This document shows, one piece after another, positions 10,518 through 19,500 of a DNA stretch of 64,000 nt. The translations under genes were made by a program, and so were the position numbers. Under the pieces are notes generated by a model that was given only the letters and a program-made list of their open reading frames with translations, was not told the DNA's origin and searched no databases. The stretch covers positions 1,302,001 through 1,366,000 of the forward strand of contig CALOFP010000002.1 of assembly GCA_942492635.1 (NCBI GenBank), given 5' to 3'. Each line of letters opens with the position of its first letter. Positions within the stretch are counted from its first letter, which is position 1. Origin of the DNA: CALOFP01 sp942492635 (GTDB lineage Bacteria > UBP6 > UBA1177 > CALOFP01).

Positions 10518-10544
10518 GACTCGAACTTTTAAGGAGGTTTCGTT

Positions 10545-11525
10545 ATGAATATTCTCGTAACGGGAGGCGCCGGTTACATCGGCAGCCATGTTGTTAAACT
10601 TCTCGGTGACGATACCGATCACTCCATCACAGTCGTGGATAATCTTTCTACCGGTCGTAGGGAATCCGTACTCTACGGAAATCTCATAGAGGCCGATCTT
10701 TCCGATTTTTCCCGTATGGATGAGATCTTCAGAGAGGGTAACTTCGATGCCGTAATTCATTTCGCGGCATTTATCGTTGTTCCCGAATCTGTTCGCTTTC
10801 CCGTGAAGTACTACATGAACAACACGGTCAATACGACAAACCTCGTCAACCTCTGCCTTAAATATAATGTAGGGAAGTTCATATTCTCCTCGACGGCATC
10901 CGTTTACGGTGAGACTGAAACAGGTGTTGTGAATGAAACGACTCCGACGGCTCCGATAAATCCCTACGGCATGAGCAAGCTCATGAGCGAAAGGGTGCTG
11001 ATCGATGCATCGTATGCGAATGAAAATTTCAACTACGCCATTCTACGTTACTTTAATGTTGCAGGAGCCGATCCGGACGGAAAAATCGGACAGTGCTTTC
11101 CCAATGCGACCCATCTCATTAAGGTGGCGTGTGAAGCTGCTCTCGGAAAGAGGGAGAGTCTCAGTATCTTCGGAGCGGACTTTCCGACAGAAGACGGAAC
11201 GGGAGTGAGGGACTACATTCACGTTACGGATCTCGCATCGGCTCACGTCGAGGCTCTCAACTATCTTGAGAAGGAAAAGGAATCCAATATTTTCAACTGC
11301 GGTTACGGAAACGGATTCTCAGTCAAGCAGGTTTTAGCGGCCGTAAAAGAGGTCAGCGGAACCGATTTCAAAATCGAAGTTACCGAACGGAGAGAAGGTG
11401 ATCCTGCGAAGGTTGTCGCGGACAACGGCAAGATCCTCTCCATGACCGGATGGAAGCCGGAATTAGACGATCTGCGGTTTATCGTGAAAACCGCTTTGGA
11501 ATGGGAAAAGAAACTGTCTGTCTAA
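10545..11525 (+). CDS. galE: UDP-glucose 4-epimerase
   Basis: 326 residues, typical for bacterial GalE. It interconverts UDP-glucose and UDP-galactose using bound NAD+, feeding cell-surface polysaccharide synthesis or galactose use. The N-terminal Rossmann motif is visible (VTGGAGYIGSHVVKLL, residues 5-20). The catalytic S/T and YxxxK of extended short-chain dehydrogenases are present (FSSTASVYGE around 117-126, then NPYGMSKLMSE around 145-155). The sugar-nucleotide region is RYFNVAGADP. The ATG is set by AAGGAGGTTTCGTT just upstream. It is a single gene with its own promoter, downstream of the propeller/AraC regulator. Confidence 0.95.
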   Translation: MNILVTGGAGYIGSHVVKLLGDDTDHSITVVDNLSTGRRESVLYGNLIEADLSDFSRMDEIFREGNFDAVIHFAAFIVVPESVRFPVKYYMNNTVNTTNLVNLCLKYNVGKFIFSSTASVYGETETGVVNETTPTAPINPYGMSKLMSERVLIDASYANENFNYAILRYFNVAGADPDGKIGQCFPNATHLIKVACEAALGKRESLSIFGADFPTEDGTGVRDYIHVTDLASAHVEALNYLEKEKESNIFNCGYGNGFSVKQVLAAVKEVSGTDFKIEVTERREGDPAKVVADNGKILSMTGWKPELDDLRFIVKTALEWEKKLSV

Positions 11526-11595
11526 TGTGAATTGATAATGAATATCGAGCCTTATCAACATCTACCTACTTTTATTCATTTTTCCCATTTTTTCT

Positions 11596-11623
11596 TTGCA
11601 TTTACAAAACATAGATATAAAAT
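11596..11623 (+). promoter_or_regulatory. Candidate promoter of the methylmalonyl-CoA operon
   Basis: TTGCAT at 11596-11601 and TAAAAT at 11618-11623 with a 16-bp spacer in an AT-rich stretch, 39 bp before the mutase start. This is the only reasonable sigma-70-like pair I see upstream of the operon. Confidence 0.4.
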
Positions 11624-11662
11624 CATGAAACGTTGTTCTTGTCTGTTTGAAAGGAGTTATCA

Positions 11663-13318
11663 ATGTCATTAAAAGAAGAGCTTAAAAAATGGCGTAGTGA
11701 TGTTCACGGCAAGGCTGTAGCTCGTTTTCCCGAGAGGAAACCTGAGTTCAAAACCAGCTTTGGAGAGACCGTTGAACCTGTCTATGCACCTCGCCATGAG
11801 GATAGCCGTTACCTCGAAGAGAGAGGTTTCCCGGGACAGTATCCGTTCACCCGCGGTGTACAGCCCACAATGTACCGTGGACGTTTCTGGACGATGCGCC
11901 AGTACGCCGGTTTCGGTACTGCGGAGGAGTCCAACAATCGTTACAAGTACCTTCTCGACAACGGTCAGACAGGTCTTTCGGTTGCATTCGACCTTCCCAC
12001 ACAGATCGGATACGACAGCGACCACGCAATGTCACACGGTGAGGTTGGAAAGGTTGGTGTTGCCATAGATTCTCTCAGGGATATGGAGATTCTTTTCGAC
12101 GGAATTCCTCTGGGAAAGGTTTCCACATCCATGACGATCAACGCAACCGCAAGCGTACTGCTTTCCATGTACATAGCTGTTGCCGAAAAACAGGGTTACT
12201 CCTCGGACCAGCTTACCGGAACTATCCAGAACGATATTCTCAAGGAGTACATCGCGCGCGGAACATACAGATTCCCCCCCAAACCGAGTATGCGTCTCAT
12301 TACGGACATCTTTGAGTTCTGTTCTCAGAAGGTTCCGAGATGGAACACAATCTCCATCTCCGGTTACCATATAAGAGAGGCTGGAAGCGACGCAGTACAG
12401 GAAGTCGCTTTCACACTCGCTGACGGTATCGCATACGTTGAGGCCGCTATCGCATCAGGCATGGATGTCGATACATTCGCGCCGAGACTTTCATTCTTCT
12501 TCAACGCCCACAACGACCTTCTCGAAGAGGTTGCAAAGTTCAGGGCTGCAAGAAGACTCTGGGCGAAGATCATGAAGGAGCGTTTCGGAGCAAAGAGCGC
12601 AAAGTCCATGTCTCTTCGTTTCCACACACAGACTGCGGGATGTACACTTACAGCCCAGCAGCCTAACAACAACATCGTTCGTGTCGGAATCCAGACTCTC
12701 GCCGCAACACTCGGCGGAACACAGTCTCTCCACACAAACTCACGTGACGAGGCACTTGCGCTTCCTACAGAAGAGAGCGTTATGATCGCCCTTCGTACAC
12801 AGCAGATCGTTGCCTACGAAAGCGGAATTGCAAAGACAATCGATCCGCTTGCAGGTTCCTACTACATCGAGGAGCTTACGGACAGCATCTACGCAAAGGC
12901 TGAAGACTATATCAGAAGAATCGACGACCTCGGCGGAATGGTTGAGGCTATTGAGAAGGGATTCGTACAGCAGGAGATCCAGGACAGCGCATACCGCTAC
13001 CAGAAGGAAGTCGAATCCGGGGAGCAGGTTGTCGTCGGTGTCAACAAGTTCCAGATCGACGAGGAGCCGCCAAGCAACCTTCTCAAGGTCGATATGTCCA
13101 TCCAGGATTCACAGATCGCCAAGATCCGCAGCGTAAAAGAGAGCCGTGACAACGACCTCGTACGCCGCAGACTCGAGACGATCTCTGAAAAGGCCAAGAG
13201 TTCCGACAACCTCATGCCGCACATCCTTGAAGCCGTCAAGTCCTACGCGACACTGGGAGAGATCTCCAAGTCGCTTGAGGATATTTTCGGTGAGCACAAG
13301 GAATCTGTCATTCTATAG
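11663..13318 (+). CDS. mcmA: Methylmalonyl-CoA mutase, large (catalytic) subunit
   Basis: 551 residues carrying only the TIM-barrel catalytic part; the B12-binding domain is encoded by the next gene. It interconverts succinyl-CoA and (R)-methylmalonyl-CoA by an adenosylcobalamin radical mechanism. Substrate-specificity positions favour true methylmalonyl-CoA mutase over isobutyryl- or 2-hydroxyisobutyryl-CoA mutase. Y81 (in RQYAGFGTAEE) and R199 (in KEYIARGTY) correspond, with a constant offset of 8, to Tyr89 and Arg207 of the Propionibacterium enzyme; the isobutyryl type has Phe and Gln there. Other family motifs include SVAFDLPTQIGYDSDH and RFHTQTAGCTLTAQQPNNN. A good ribosome site (AAGGAG) precedes ATG 11663. 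First gene of an operon running to at least 18730. Confidence 0.95.
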   Translation: MSLKEELKKWRSDVHGKAVARFPERKPEFKTSFGETVEPVYAPRHEDSRYLEERGFPGQYPFTRGVQPTMYRGRFWTMRQYAGFGTAEESNNRYKYLLDNGQTGLSVAFDLPTQIGYDSDHAMSHGEVGKVGVAIDSLRDMEILFDGIPLGKVSTSMTINATASVLLSMYIAVAEKQGYSSDQLTGTIQNDILKEYIARGTYRFPPKPSMRLITDIFEFCSQKVPRWNTISISGYHIREAGSDAVQEVAFTLADGIAYVEAAIASGMDVDTFAPRLSFFFNAHNDLLEEVAKFRAARRLWAKIMKERFGAKSAKSMSLRFHTQTAGCTLTAQQPNNNIVRVGIQTLAATLGGTQSLHTNSRDEALALPTEESVMIALRTQQIVAYESGIAKTIDPLAGSYYIEELTDSIYAKAEDYIRRIDDLGGMVEAIEKGFVQQEIQDSAYRYQKEVESGEQVVVGVNKFQIDEEPPSNLLKVDMSIQDSQIAKIRSVKESRDNDLVRRRLETISEKAKSSDNLMPHILEAVKSYATLGEISKSLEDIFGEHKESVIL

Positions 13319-13327
13319 GAGGATACA

Positions 13328-13723
13328 ATGAGCGAAAAGATAAGAGTTCTAGTAGCAAAGCCGGGCCTTGACGGTCACGACCGTGGTGCCAAGTTCGTTG
13401 CCCGTGCTCTTCGGGATGCGGGAATGGAGGTTATCTACACAGGTCTCCGTCAGACTCCCGAATCAATCGTTGCTGCAGCAATACAGGAGGACGTTGATGC
13501 CGTAGGTATGAGCATTCTCTCCGGTGCGCACAACACACTGCTTCCGAAGGTTGTCGAACTCCTTCGTGAGCAGGGAGCGGAAGACATTCTTGTTTTCGGC
13601 GGCGGAGTTATTCCGGAAACAGACATCCCCTTTCTTCTTGAGAAGGGTGTGAAGGCTGTTTTCACTCCGGGAACTCCAAGCGATGAGTTTATCAATTTCA
13701 TCAAAGAGAACGTTAAAAAGTGA
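13328..13723 (+). CDS. mcmB: Methylmalonyl-CoA mutase, small cobalamin-binding subunit
   Basis: 131 residues, a stand-alone B12-binding domain like those of archaeal-type split mutases. The DxHxxG cobalamin motif is seen as LDGHDRG with the cobalt-ligating His at residue 17. The later SxL and GG motifs are also visible (GMSILSGAHNTLLPKV, VFGGGVIPETD). It sits 9 bp after the large subunit, and its stop codon overlaps the GTG start of the MeaB gene, so translation is probably coupled. Confidence 0.95.
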   Translation: MSEKIRVLVAKPGLDGHDRGAKFVARALRDAGMEVIYTGLRQTPESIVAAAIQEDVDAVGMSILSGAHNTLLPKVVELLREQGAEDILVFGGGVIPETDIPFLLEKGVKAVFTPGTPSDEFINFIKENVKK

Positions 13724-14679
13724 TCGAGAACGTCGAAGAACTTTACCTCCCCAGCGGGGAGATCAATTTCAGGAAACTTGCCCGCCTCATAACAAGGATC
13801 GAGAACGATCCGGCTTTCGCCGAGGATCAGCTGTCCAGGATTTATCGTGAAAATCCGGACATCCAGATCCTCGGGATCACGGGGCCTCCGGGAGCGGGCA
13901 AGAGCTCCCTTACCGACAGAATAATCCAGAAGTATCGTGAGCAGGGTAAAAGGGTGGCCGTAGTCGCCGTCGATCCCAGTTCCCCCTTTACGGGCGGAGC
14001 GATACTCGGAGACCGTATCAGGATGGGTTCCCACTCGACTGATCCCGGAGTGTTCATACGCTCAATGGGAAGCCGGGGAAACCTGGGAGGCATGGCTCCC
14101 GCCACGGTGGATGTTCTCAACCTGTTCAAGACCGTAGGTTTTGACGTGGTGATTATCGAGACTGTCGGTGTGGGTCAGAGCGAAGTGGACGTAATGTCCA
14201 TAGCGGACACTGTCCTTCTCACGCTTGTTCCCGGACTCGGAGACGATATACAGGCTCTCAAGGCGGGAATCATGGAGATAGCCGATATCTTTGTGATCAA
14301 CAAGGCGGATAAGGACGGCAAGGACAGGCTTCTTGCCGAAATTAATATGATAATAAACCTCAACCGACACCGGCTGGAGTGGATTCCTCCCGTTGTCGAG
14401 ACCGTGGCGATCGAAGGATTGGGTCTCGACGATCTCATTGATGAGGTGGAAGGAAGAAACAGCTACATTGCCGAGAATTTCAAGGGGCTTAAGGAGAAAA
14501 AGCTCATGAGCCAGTTCCGGCACATGGTGGAGGAGAAGGTCGGCGGAAATATTCTTGCAATTTTCAAAAAGAGGGGTATTTTCACTGACTGGACGACGAG
14601 GGTTCTCGAAGGGAGCATAAATCCCTATACAGCGATTAAGGAACTTGACAATAGATTATCCATCAATTGGGAGGATTAA
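13720..14679 (+). CDS. meaB: MeaB/ArgK-type G3E GTPase, mutase chaperone
   Basis: 319 residues. MeaB loads and protects adenosylcobalamin on methylmalonyl-CoA mutase in a GTP-dependent way. Visible motifs are Walker A GPPGAGKSSLTD near residues 55-66, AVDPSSPFTGGAILGDRIRM, the MeaB hallmark GVFIRSMGSRGNLGGMA, Walker B region VVIIETVGVGQSE, and base-recognition NKAD. It begins with GTG at 13720, sharing a GTGA overlap with the stop of the B12 subunit. Its position between mutase and epimerase fits the role. Confidence 0.95.
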   Translation: MIENVEELYLPSGEINFRKLARLITRIENDPAFAEDQLSRIYRENPDIQILGITGPPGAGKSSLTDRIIQKYREQGKRVAVVAVDPSSPFTGGAILGDRIRMGSHSTDPGVFIRSMGSRGNLGGMAPATVDVLNLFKTVGFDVVIIETVGVGQSEVDVMSIADTVLLTLVPGLGDDIQALKAGIMEIADIFVINKADKDGKDRLLAEINMIINLNRHRLEWIPPVVETVAIEGLGLDDLIDEVEGRNSYIAENFKGLKEKKLMSQFRHMVEEKVGGNILAIFKKRGIFTDWTTRVLEGSINPYTAIKELDNRLSINWED

Positions 14680-15081
14680 ATGTCCAAAAAGATTAATCAT
14701 ATCGGTATTGCCGTAAAGAGTATTGAGGATCACACACCCTTCTACAGGGACACGATGGGACTCGAGTTCGAGGGTACCGAGATTGTTGAGGAACAGAAGG
14801 TGAGGGTTGCGTTTTTTCAGACAGGTGAGAGCAGAATAGAGCTGCTTGAGCCGACATCTGAAGAGAGCCCCATCGCCAAGTTCATAGAGAAAAAGGGTGA
14901 GGGAATGCATCACATAGCCTTCGATGTGGAGGATATTGAGGCGGAACTCGCAAAGATGAAGGAGAACGGCACCCGTCTTATTGACGAGACACCCAGGGGT
15001 GGTGCTCACGGTACACGGATTGCCTTTATCCATCCGAAAGAATCAAAAGTTCTTGTAGAGCTTACAGAGCAGAAACATTAA
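14680..15081 (+). CDS. mce: Methylmalonyl-CoA epimerase
   Basis: 133 residues, a glyoxalase/VOC-fold metal enzyme that interconverts the (R)- and (S)-epimers of methylmalonyl-CoA, linking the mutase to the decarboxylase. Metal-ligand regions are visible: NHIGIAVKSIE at the N-terminus, GMHHIAFDVEDIE in the middle and KVLVELTE at the end. It starts at the base after the MeaB stop codon, with GGGAGGAT as ribosome site. Confidence 0.95.
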   Translation: MSKKINHIGIAVKSIEDHTPFYRDTMGLEFEGTEIVEEQKVRVAFFQTGESRIELLEPTSEESPIAKFIEKKGEGMHHIAFDVEDIEAELAKMKENGTRLIDETPRGGAHGTRIAFIHPKESKVLVELTEQKH

Positions 15082-15105
15082 GTAGAGAGGTTTGGAGGCT
15101 TAAGT

Positions 15106-16641
15106 ATGGTATCGATCGACGAAAAACTGGCCCAGCTCAGAGCGAGAAAGGAGAAGGCTCGTCTTGGCGGCGGCGAGAAGCGAATTGAAAAACAGCATGC
15201 ACAGGGAAAACTCACAGCCCGCGAAAGAATCGGAAAGCTTCTTGATCCAGGCAGCTTCGAGGAGATAGATTCACTCCGTGCCGACCGTAAGGAGGGAAGT
15301 CCCCTCGGTGACGCGGTCGTAACAGGATACGGAACAATCGACGGACGTAAGGTGTTCGTATTTGCACAGGATTTCACAGTTGTCGGCGGTTCGCTCGGCG
15401 AAACTGTTTCATCCAAGATCTGCAAGGTTATGGATATCGCCCTCAAGGTGGGTGCTCCGGTAATCGGACTCAACGATTCCGGCGGTGCAAGAATTCCTGA
15501 AGGTATTCACTCTCTCTACGGATACGGTGAAATCTTCAAGAGGAACACCCTTGCAAGCGGTGTTATTCCGCAGATCTCCGCTATCTACGGACCGTGTGCC
15601 GGCGGAGCGGTTTACTCTCCGGCTCTTACAGACTTCATCTTCATGACGGAGTCCAACTCCTACATGTTCCTCACAGGACCGAAGGTTGTTAAGACTGTTA
15701 CACACGAGAATGTTACGGTCGAGCAGCTCGGCGGTGCCCAGGTTCACATGCAGAAGAGCGGTGTTGCACACCTTTCACACGCAACTGAAGAGGAGTCGAT
15801 CGAAAATATCAGAAGACTTATGAGCTACCTTCCTTCCAACAACATGGAAGACGTACCCGAATACGAGTGCAACGACGACATGAATCGTCTTGAAGATGCT
15901 CTCAACGATATCGTTCCGCTCAATCCCAACAAGGGATACAACGTAAAGGACGTTATCCAGATGGTATTCGATGACGGTGAGTTCTTCGAAATTCAGCCGA
16001 CTTACGCAGCAAACCTCGTTGTAGGTTTCGCACGTCTCAACGGACGTACAGTAGGTATCGTTGCCAACCAGCCTAACGTTCTCGCAGGATGTCTCGACAT
16101 CAACGCTTCCATGAAGGGTAGCCGTTTCATCCGTTTCTGCGACGCGTTCAACATTCCTCTAGTTACTCTCATCGACACCCCGGGATTCCTTCCTGGAACA
16201 GCTCAGGAGTACGGCGGTGTAATCAAGCACGGAGCAAAGATGCTCTACGCATACAGCGAAGCTTCGGTTCCTAAGGTTTCCATCGTTATGAGAAAGGCTT
16301 ACGGCGGTGCATATATCGTTATGAGCTCCAAGCACCTCAGAGGAGACCTCAACTTTGCATGGCCTACAGCTCAGATCGCTGTTATGGGAGCAAAGGGAGC
16401 TGTTGAGATTCTTCAGCGTAAGGAGCTTGCCGCCGCAGAGGACAAGGCCAAGTTCATGGCTGAGCAGGAAGCAATCTACGCAGAGAAGATCGAGAATCCA
16501 TACATCGCTGCACAGCACGGATTCATCGACGACATCTTTGAGCCTAAGACAACACGTGCAAGACTCATCAAGTCGCTTGAGATGCTCAGAACCAAAAAAG
16601 ACGACATGCCCGCTAAAAAGCATGGAAACATTCCGCTGTAA
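15106..16641 (+). CDS. mmdA: Methylmalonyl-CoA decarboxylase / acyl-CoA carboxyltransferase alpha subunit
   Basis: 511 residues, the usual length for MmdA/PccB carboxyltransferases. It transfers the carboxyl group of methylmalonyl-CoA to the biotin carrier. Family motifs include VFAQDFTVVGGSLGE, GLNDSGGARIPEG, YGPCAGGAVYSPALTDF and TLIDTPGFLPGTAQEYGG. The following genes encode the gamma, biotin and membrane beta subunits and no biotin carboxylase is adjacent. That context makes it the alpha subunit of a Na+-pumping decarboxylase rather than an ATP-dependent propionyl-CoA carboxylase. ATG 15106 has GGAGG upstream. Confidence 0.93.
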   Translation: MVSIDEKLAQLRARKEKARLGGGEKRIEKQHAQGKLTARERIGKLLDPGSFEEIDSLRADRKEGSPLGDAVVTGYGTIDGRKVFVFAQDFTVVGGSLGETVSSKICKVMDIALKVGAPVIGLNDSGGARIPEGIHSLYGYGEIFKRNTLASGVIPQISAIYGPCAGGAVYSPALTDFIFMTESNSYMFLTGPKVVKTVTHENVTVEQLGGAQVHMQKSGVAHLSHATEEESIENIRRLMSYLPSNNMEDVPEYECNDDMNRLEDALNDIVPLNPNKGYNVKDVIQMVFDDGEFFEIQPTYAANLVVGFARLNGRTVGIVANQPNVLAGCLDINASMKGSRFIRFCDAFNIPLVTLIDTPGFLPGTAQEYGGVIKHGAKMLYAYSEASVPKVSIVMRKAYGGAYIVMSSKHLRGDLNFAWPTAQIAVMGAKGAVEILQRKELAAAEDKAKFMAEQEAIYAEKIENPYIAAQHGFIDDIFEPKTTRARLIKSLEMLRTKKDDMPAKKHGNIPL

Positions 16642-16651
16642 GGAGGCGTAG

Positions 16652-17077
16652 ATGAATCTTGTAACATTGGCAAACTCCGTCCTCGGAATTCAGGGCTACG
16701 ATGTTTCCACACTTCTGTGGGTACTTCCCATAGTCGGAATTACGGTTGTTCTTTCCGGACTTATCGTACTCGCCCTTATTCTGAAGATGTTCATAAAACT
16801 CAACCCCGAGGCCAAAGCAGCCGCAGCATCGGCGCCGGCACCGGCCAGGAAAGACGAAGCTCAGCCGGAGGCAAAAAAGGAAGCCGAAGCCGGAGAAGAG
16901 GACGAGATTGTTGCAATTGCAACCGCACTCAATCTCTTTGTTTTCCACTCCGAAGGAGCTGTGAATCTTACGGAACAGGAGCAGGACTTCAACACATCAC
17001 CCTGGAATTCGGCAAACAGGGTTTATCAGAATGACGGCTACAACAGATGGCAATCTCAGAAAAAATGGGGTAAGTGA
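16652..17077 (+). CDS. OadG-like gamma subunit of the decarboxylase pump
   Basis: 141 residues with a single transmembrane helix at about 24-47 (LLWVLPIVGITVVLSGLIVLALILK). An Ala/Pro-rich charged linker follows, then a soluble tail. This is the layout of OadG/MmdD-type subunits, which anchor the soluble carboxyltransferase and biotin carrier to the membrane beta subunit. Sequence similarity in this family is weak; the call relies on topology and on the place between alpha and biotin genes. AAGGAGG precedes the ATG. The stop codon overlaps the next start (ATGA). Confidence 0.8.
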   Translation: MNLVTLANSVLGIQGYDVSTLLWVLPIVGITVVLSGLIVLALILKMFIKLNPEAKAAAASAPAPARKDEAQPEAKKEAEAGEEDEIVAIATALNLFVFHSEGAVNLTEQEQDFNTSPWNSANRVYQNDGYNRWQSQKKWGK

Positions 17078-17526
17078 TGAAAAAGTACGAACTTAAAATA
17101 AAAGGAAAGGACTACAAAGTTGAAATCAAGGATTTCAACGTTACAACGGCTACTGTGGAAGTTAACGGAAACAGCTACGACGTTGAGATTAAATACGACG
17201 AAGAGGAGAGAACTGTGATCGTTCCGAAGATCACAAAGAGCGCACCACGCGCTGCTGCTCCCGCTGCGGCACCGGCTGCAGCTCCTTCAGCGGCTCCGGC
17301 ACCTGCAGCCGGCGGAAACGGAGTTACGGCTCCCATGCCCGGACTTATCCTCAAGACCCTCGTTAAGGTCGGTGACACAGTAGCTGCCGGACAGAAGGTT
17401 CTTATCATGGAAGCCATGAAGATGGAAAACGACATCAATGCAAGCACAGCTGGAACCGTACGTGAAGTTCTCGTAAAAGAGGGCGACAGCGTTCAGGAAA
17501 ACCAGGTACTCATCACAATCGGATAA
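17074..17526 (+). CDS. mmdC: Biotin carboxyl carrier subunit of methylmalonyl-CoA decarboxylase
   Basis: 150 residues. An N-terminal beta-rich segment is followed by an Ala/Pro linker (about 55-82) and a C-terminal biotinyl domain with EAMKMEND, the biotinylated Lys being residue 116. It carries the carboxyl group from MmdA to MmdB, where decarboxylation drives Na+ export. Starts at ATG 17074, overlapping the gamma-subunit stop by four bases. Confidence 0.93.
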   Translation: MMKKYELKIKGKDYKVEIKDFNVTTATVEVNGNSYDVEIKYDEEERTVIVPKITKSAPRAAAPAAAPAAAPSAAPAPAAGGNGVTAPMPGLILKTLVKVGDTVAAGQKVLIMEAMKMENDINASTAGTVREVLVKEGDSVQENQVLITIG

Positions 17527-17536
17527 GGGGGATGAG

Positions 17537-18730
17537 ATGCAAGCTCTTTTAGACAATTTTGTATACTTCTTAAATACGACGGGATTTCCGCACATCACGA
17601 TAGGAAACATAATCATGATGCTTGTCGGATTTCTCTTCATCTATCTGGCGATAGCGAAAGGTTTTGAACCTCTGCTTCTTCTCCCGATAGGTTTCGGTAT
17701 CCTTCTCGGAAACATTCCTTCCGCAGCGGGAATCAAGATCGGCGTGTACGATGACGGTTCCGTTATGAACTATCTCTACTACGGTGTTCTCAAGGGTATC
17801 TATCCGCCGCTCATCTTTTTCGGAATCGGAGCCATGACCGACTTCAGCTACATGATCTCCAATCCCAAGCTGATCCTTCTCGGCGGTGCGGCACAGGTCG
17901 GTGTTTTCGGATCCTTCCTCCTCGCACTCTCGATGGCTGACGTTACAGCTCCGATAATGGCGCTTTTCGGTGCAGAGCCTGTTAAGTACACAATTCAGGA
18001 AGCTGCTTCAATCGCCATCATCGGTGGTGCCGACGGTCCTACATCCATCTTCATCTCCGGTCTCATGGCACCTCACATGATCGGTGCGATCGCCATCGCG
18101 GCATACTCCTACATGGCACTTGTTCCGGTTATCCAGCCGCCGATCATCAACCTTCTCACATCCAAGAAGGAAAGATGCATCAGGATGAAGGCACCAAGAA
18201 AGGTAAGCAAGCTTGAGAAGTGCATCTTCCCAGTTCTTGCCTTCGTTCTCTGCTGTATGATCGCACCGGGCGGACTTCCGCTTATCGGTATGCTCATGGC
18301 GGGAAACATCATGAAGGAGTCGGGAGTTACCGACAGACTTGCAAAGACAGGTTCCAACGCACTTATCGATATCGTTACAGTGCTTATCGGTCTTACAGTC
18401 GGTGCATCCACATCAGCGACACACTTCATCAATGCCAAGTCGCTCCTCGTTTTCGCACTCGGAGCTCTCTCATTCGCAATAGCAACAGCAGGCGGAGTAC
18501 TTTTTGCAAAGTTCATGAACCTCTTCCTTGCTGAAGATAACAAAATCAACCCGATCATCGGTGCAGCCGGTGTTTCCGCGGTTCCTGACAGTGCCCGTGT
18601 TGCTCAGCATGTGGGACGTGAAAACGATCCCGACAACCACCTGCTCATGCACGCAATGGCACCCAACGTTGCCGGAGTTATCGGAAGCGCCATCGCAGCC
18701 GGTATTCTTCTCGGACTTATCCCATTTTAA
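17537..18730 (+). CDS. mmdB: Sodium-pumping decarboxylase beta subunit
   Basis: 397 residues, highly hydrophobic with about ten membrane segments. This OadB/MmdB/GcdB-family integral protein releases CO2 from carboxybiotin while exporting Na+. Family landmarks include LPIGFGILLGNIP near 55, the Asp-containing IGGADGPTSIFISG (Na+ site region, about 164-177), and the C-terminal GAAGVSAVPDSARVAQ and HAMAPNVAGVIGSA. It completes a four-subunit Na+ pump. Ribosome site GGGGGATGAG. Confidence 0.95.
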   Translation: MQALLDNFVYFLNTTGFPHITIGNIIMMLVGFLFIYLAIAKGFEPLLLLPIGFGILLGNIPSAAGIKIGVYDDGSVMNYLYYGVLKGIYPPLIFFGIGAMTDFSYMISNPKLILLGGAAQVGVFGSFLLALSMADVTAPIMALFGAEPVKYTIQEAASIAIIGGADGPTSIFISGLMAPHMIGAIAIAAYSYMALVPVIQPPIINLLTSKKERCIRMKAPRKVSKLEKCIFPVLAFVLCCMIAPGGLPLIGMLMAGNIMKESGVTDRLAKTGSNALIDIVTVLIGLTVGASTSATHFINAKSLLVFALGALSFAIATAGGVLFAKFMNLFLAEDNKINPIIGAAGVSAVPDSARVAQHVGRENDPDNHLLMHAMAPNVAGVIGSAIAAGILLGLIPF

Positions 18731-18762
18731 GATTTAGAATCACTTCTTAAAAAAAGATTTCA

Positions 18763-19338
18763 ATGGCAAAACTCTACTTCAGGTACGGCGCCATGGGCGC
18801 CAGTAAAACCGCAAACGCTCTCATGGTTCAGTACAACTACGAAGAGCGCGGTAAGAGAGCGCTTCTGTTCAAGCCTGCAATAGACAACCGTGACGGAGAG
18901 CACATCGTAAAATCCAGGATAGGCATCTTCAACGAAGCCCACCTTGTGAATGACGAAACCGATCTCTTTTACGACGTCGATCGTCTTCTGAGACATGAAA
19001 ATGTGGATTGCGTCATCGTAGACGAATCCCAGTTTCTCTCGAAGGCTCAGGTTGAACAGCTGACTCGCATTGTCGATCAATTGGACGTTCCCGTAATCGC
19101 ATACGGACTCAGGACCGATTTTCAGGGGGAGCTCTTTGAAGGGAGCTCCTACCTTCTCGCATGGGCTGACAGTATCGAAGAGATAAAAACCGTCTGCTAC
19201 TGCGGAAGGAAAGCGACGATGAACGCCAGACTTTCCAATGGGAAGGTTGTGAAAAACGGGGATCAGATCCAGATCGGCGGGAACGAATCCTACATAGCGC
19301 TCTGTCGCGATCACTGGAGAAGCGGAAGCACGGAATAG
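18763..19338 (+). CDS. tdk: Thymidine kinase (type II, zinc-binding)
   Basis: 191 residues, typical of the short tetrameric TK1-like enzymes that phosphorylate thymidine for salvage. The P-loop reads GAMGASKT (residues 9-16), with Ser in place of the usual Gly before the Lys. Other motifs are the Walker-B-like VIVDESQFLS, the lasso region (AYGLRTDFQGELFEGS) and zinc ligands CYCGRK ... CRDHW. It starts 32 bp after mmdB and has only a weak ribosome site, so it may be the last gene of that transcript. I see no clear terminator on either side. Confidence 0.93.
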   Translation: MAKLYFRYGAMGASKTANALMVQYNYEERGKRALLFKPAIDNRDGEHIVKSRIGIFNEAHLVNDETDLFYDVDRLLRHENVDCVIVDESQFLSKAQVEQLTRIVDQLDVPVIAYGLRTDFQGELFEGSSYLLAWADSIEEIKTVCYCGRKATMNARLSNGKVVKNGDQIQIGGNESYIALCRDHWRSGSTE

Positions 19339-19500
19339 GGGAATCCTACACATCTAACTTTCTTTAATATATTGGCATTGTTATCTTTTTATTGTTTCAA
19401 ATTTTGATCAATATTAATTCAATTAGCTTTTAATTAGAGATGCATCCTTTTTTAAGGAATGATGTATGAAAGAGTGGTTGAAATGTATATAGAAATATTC

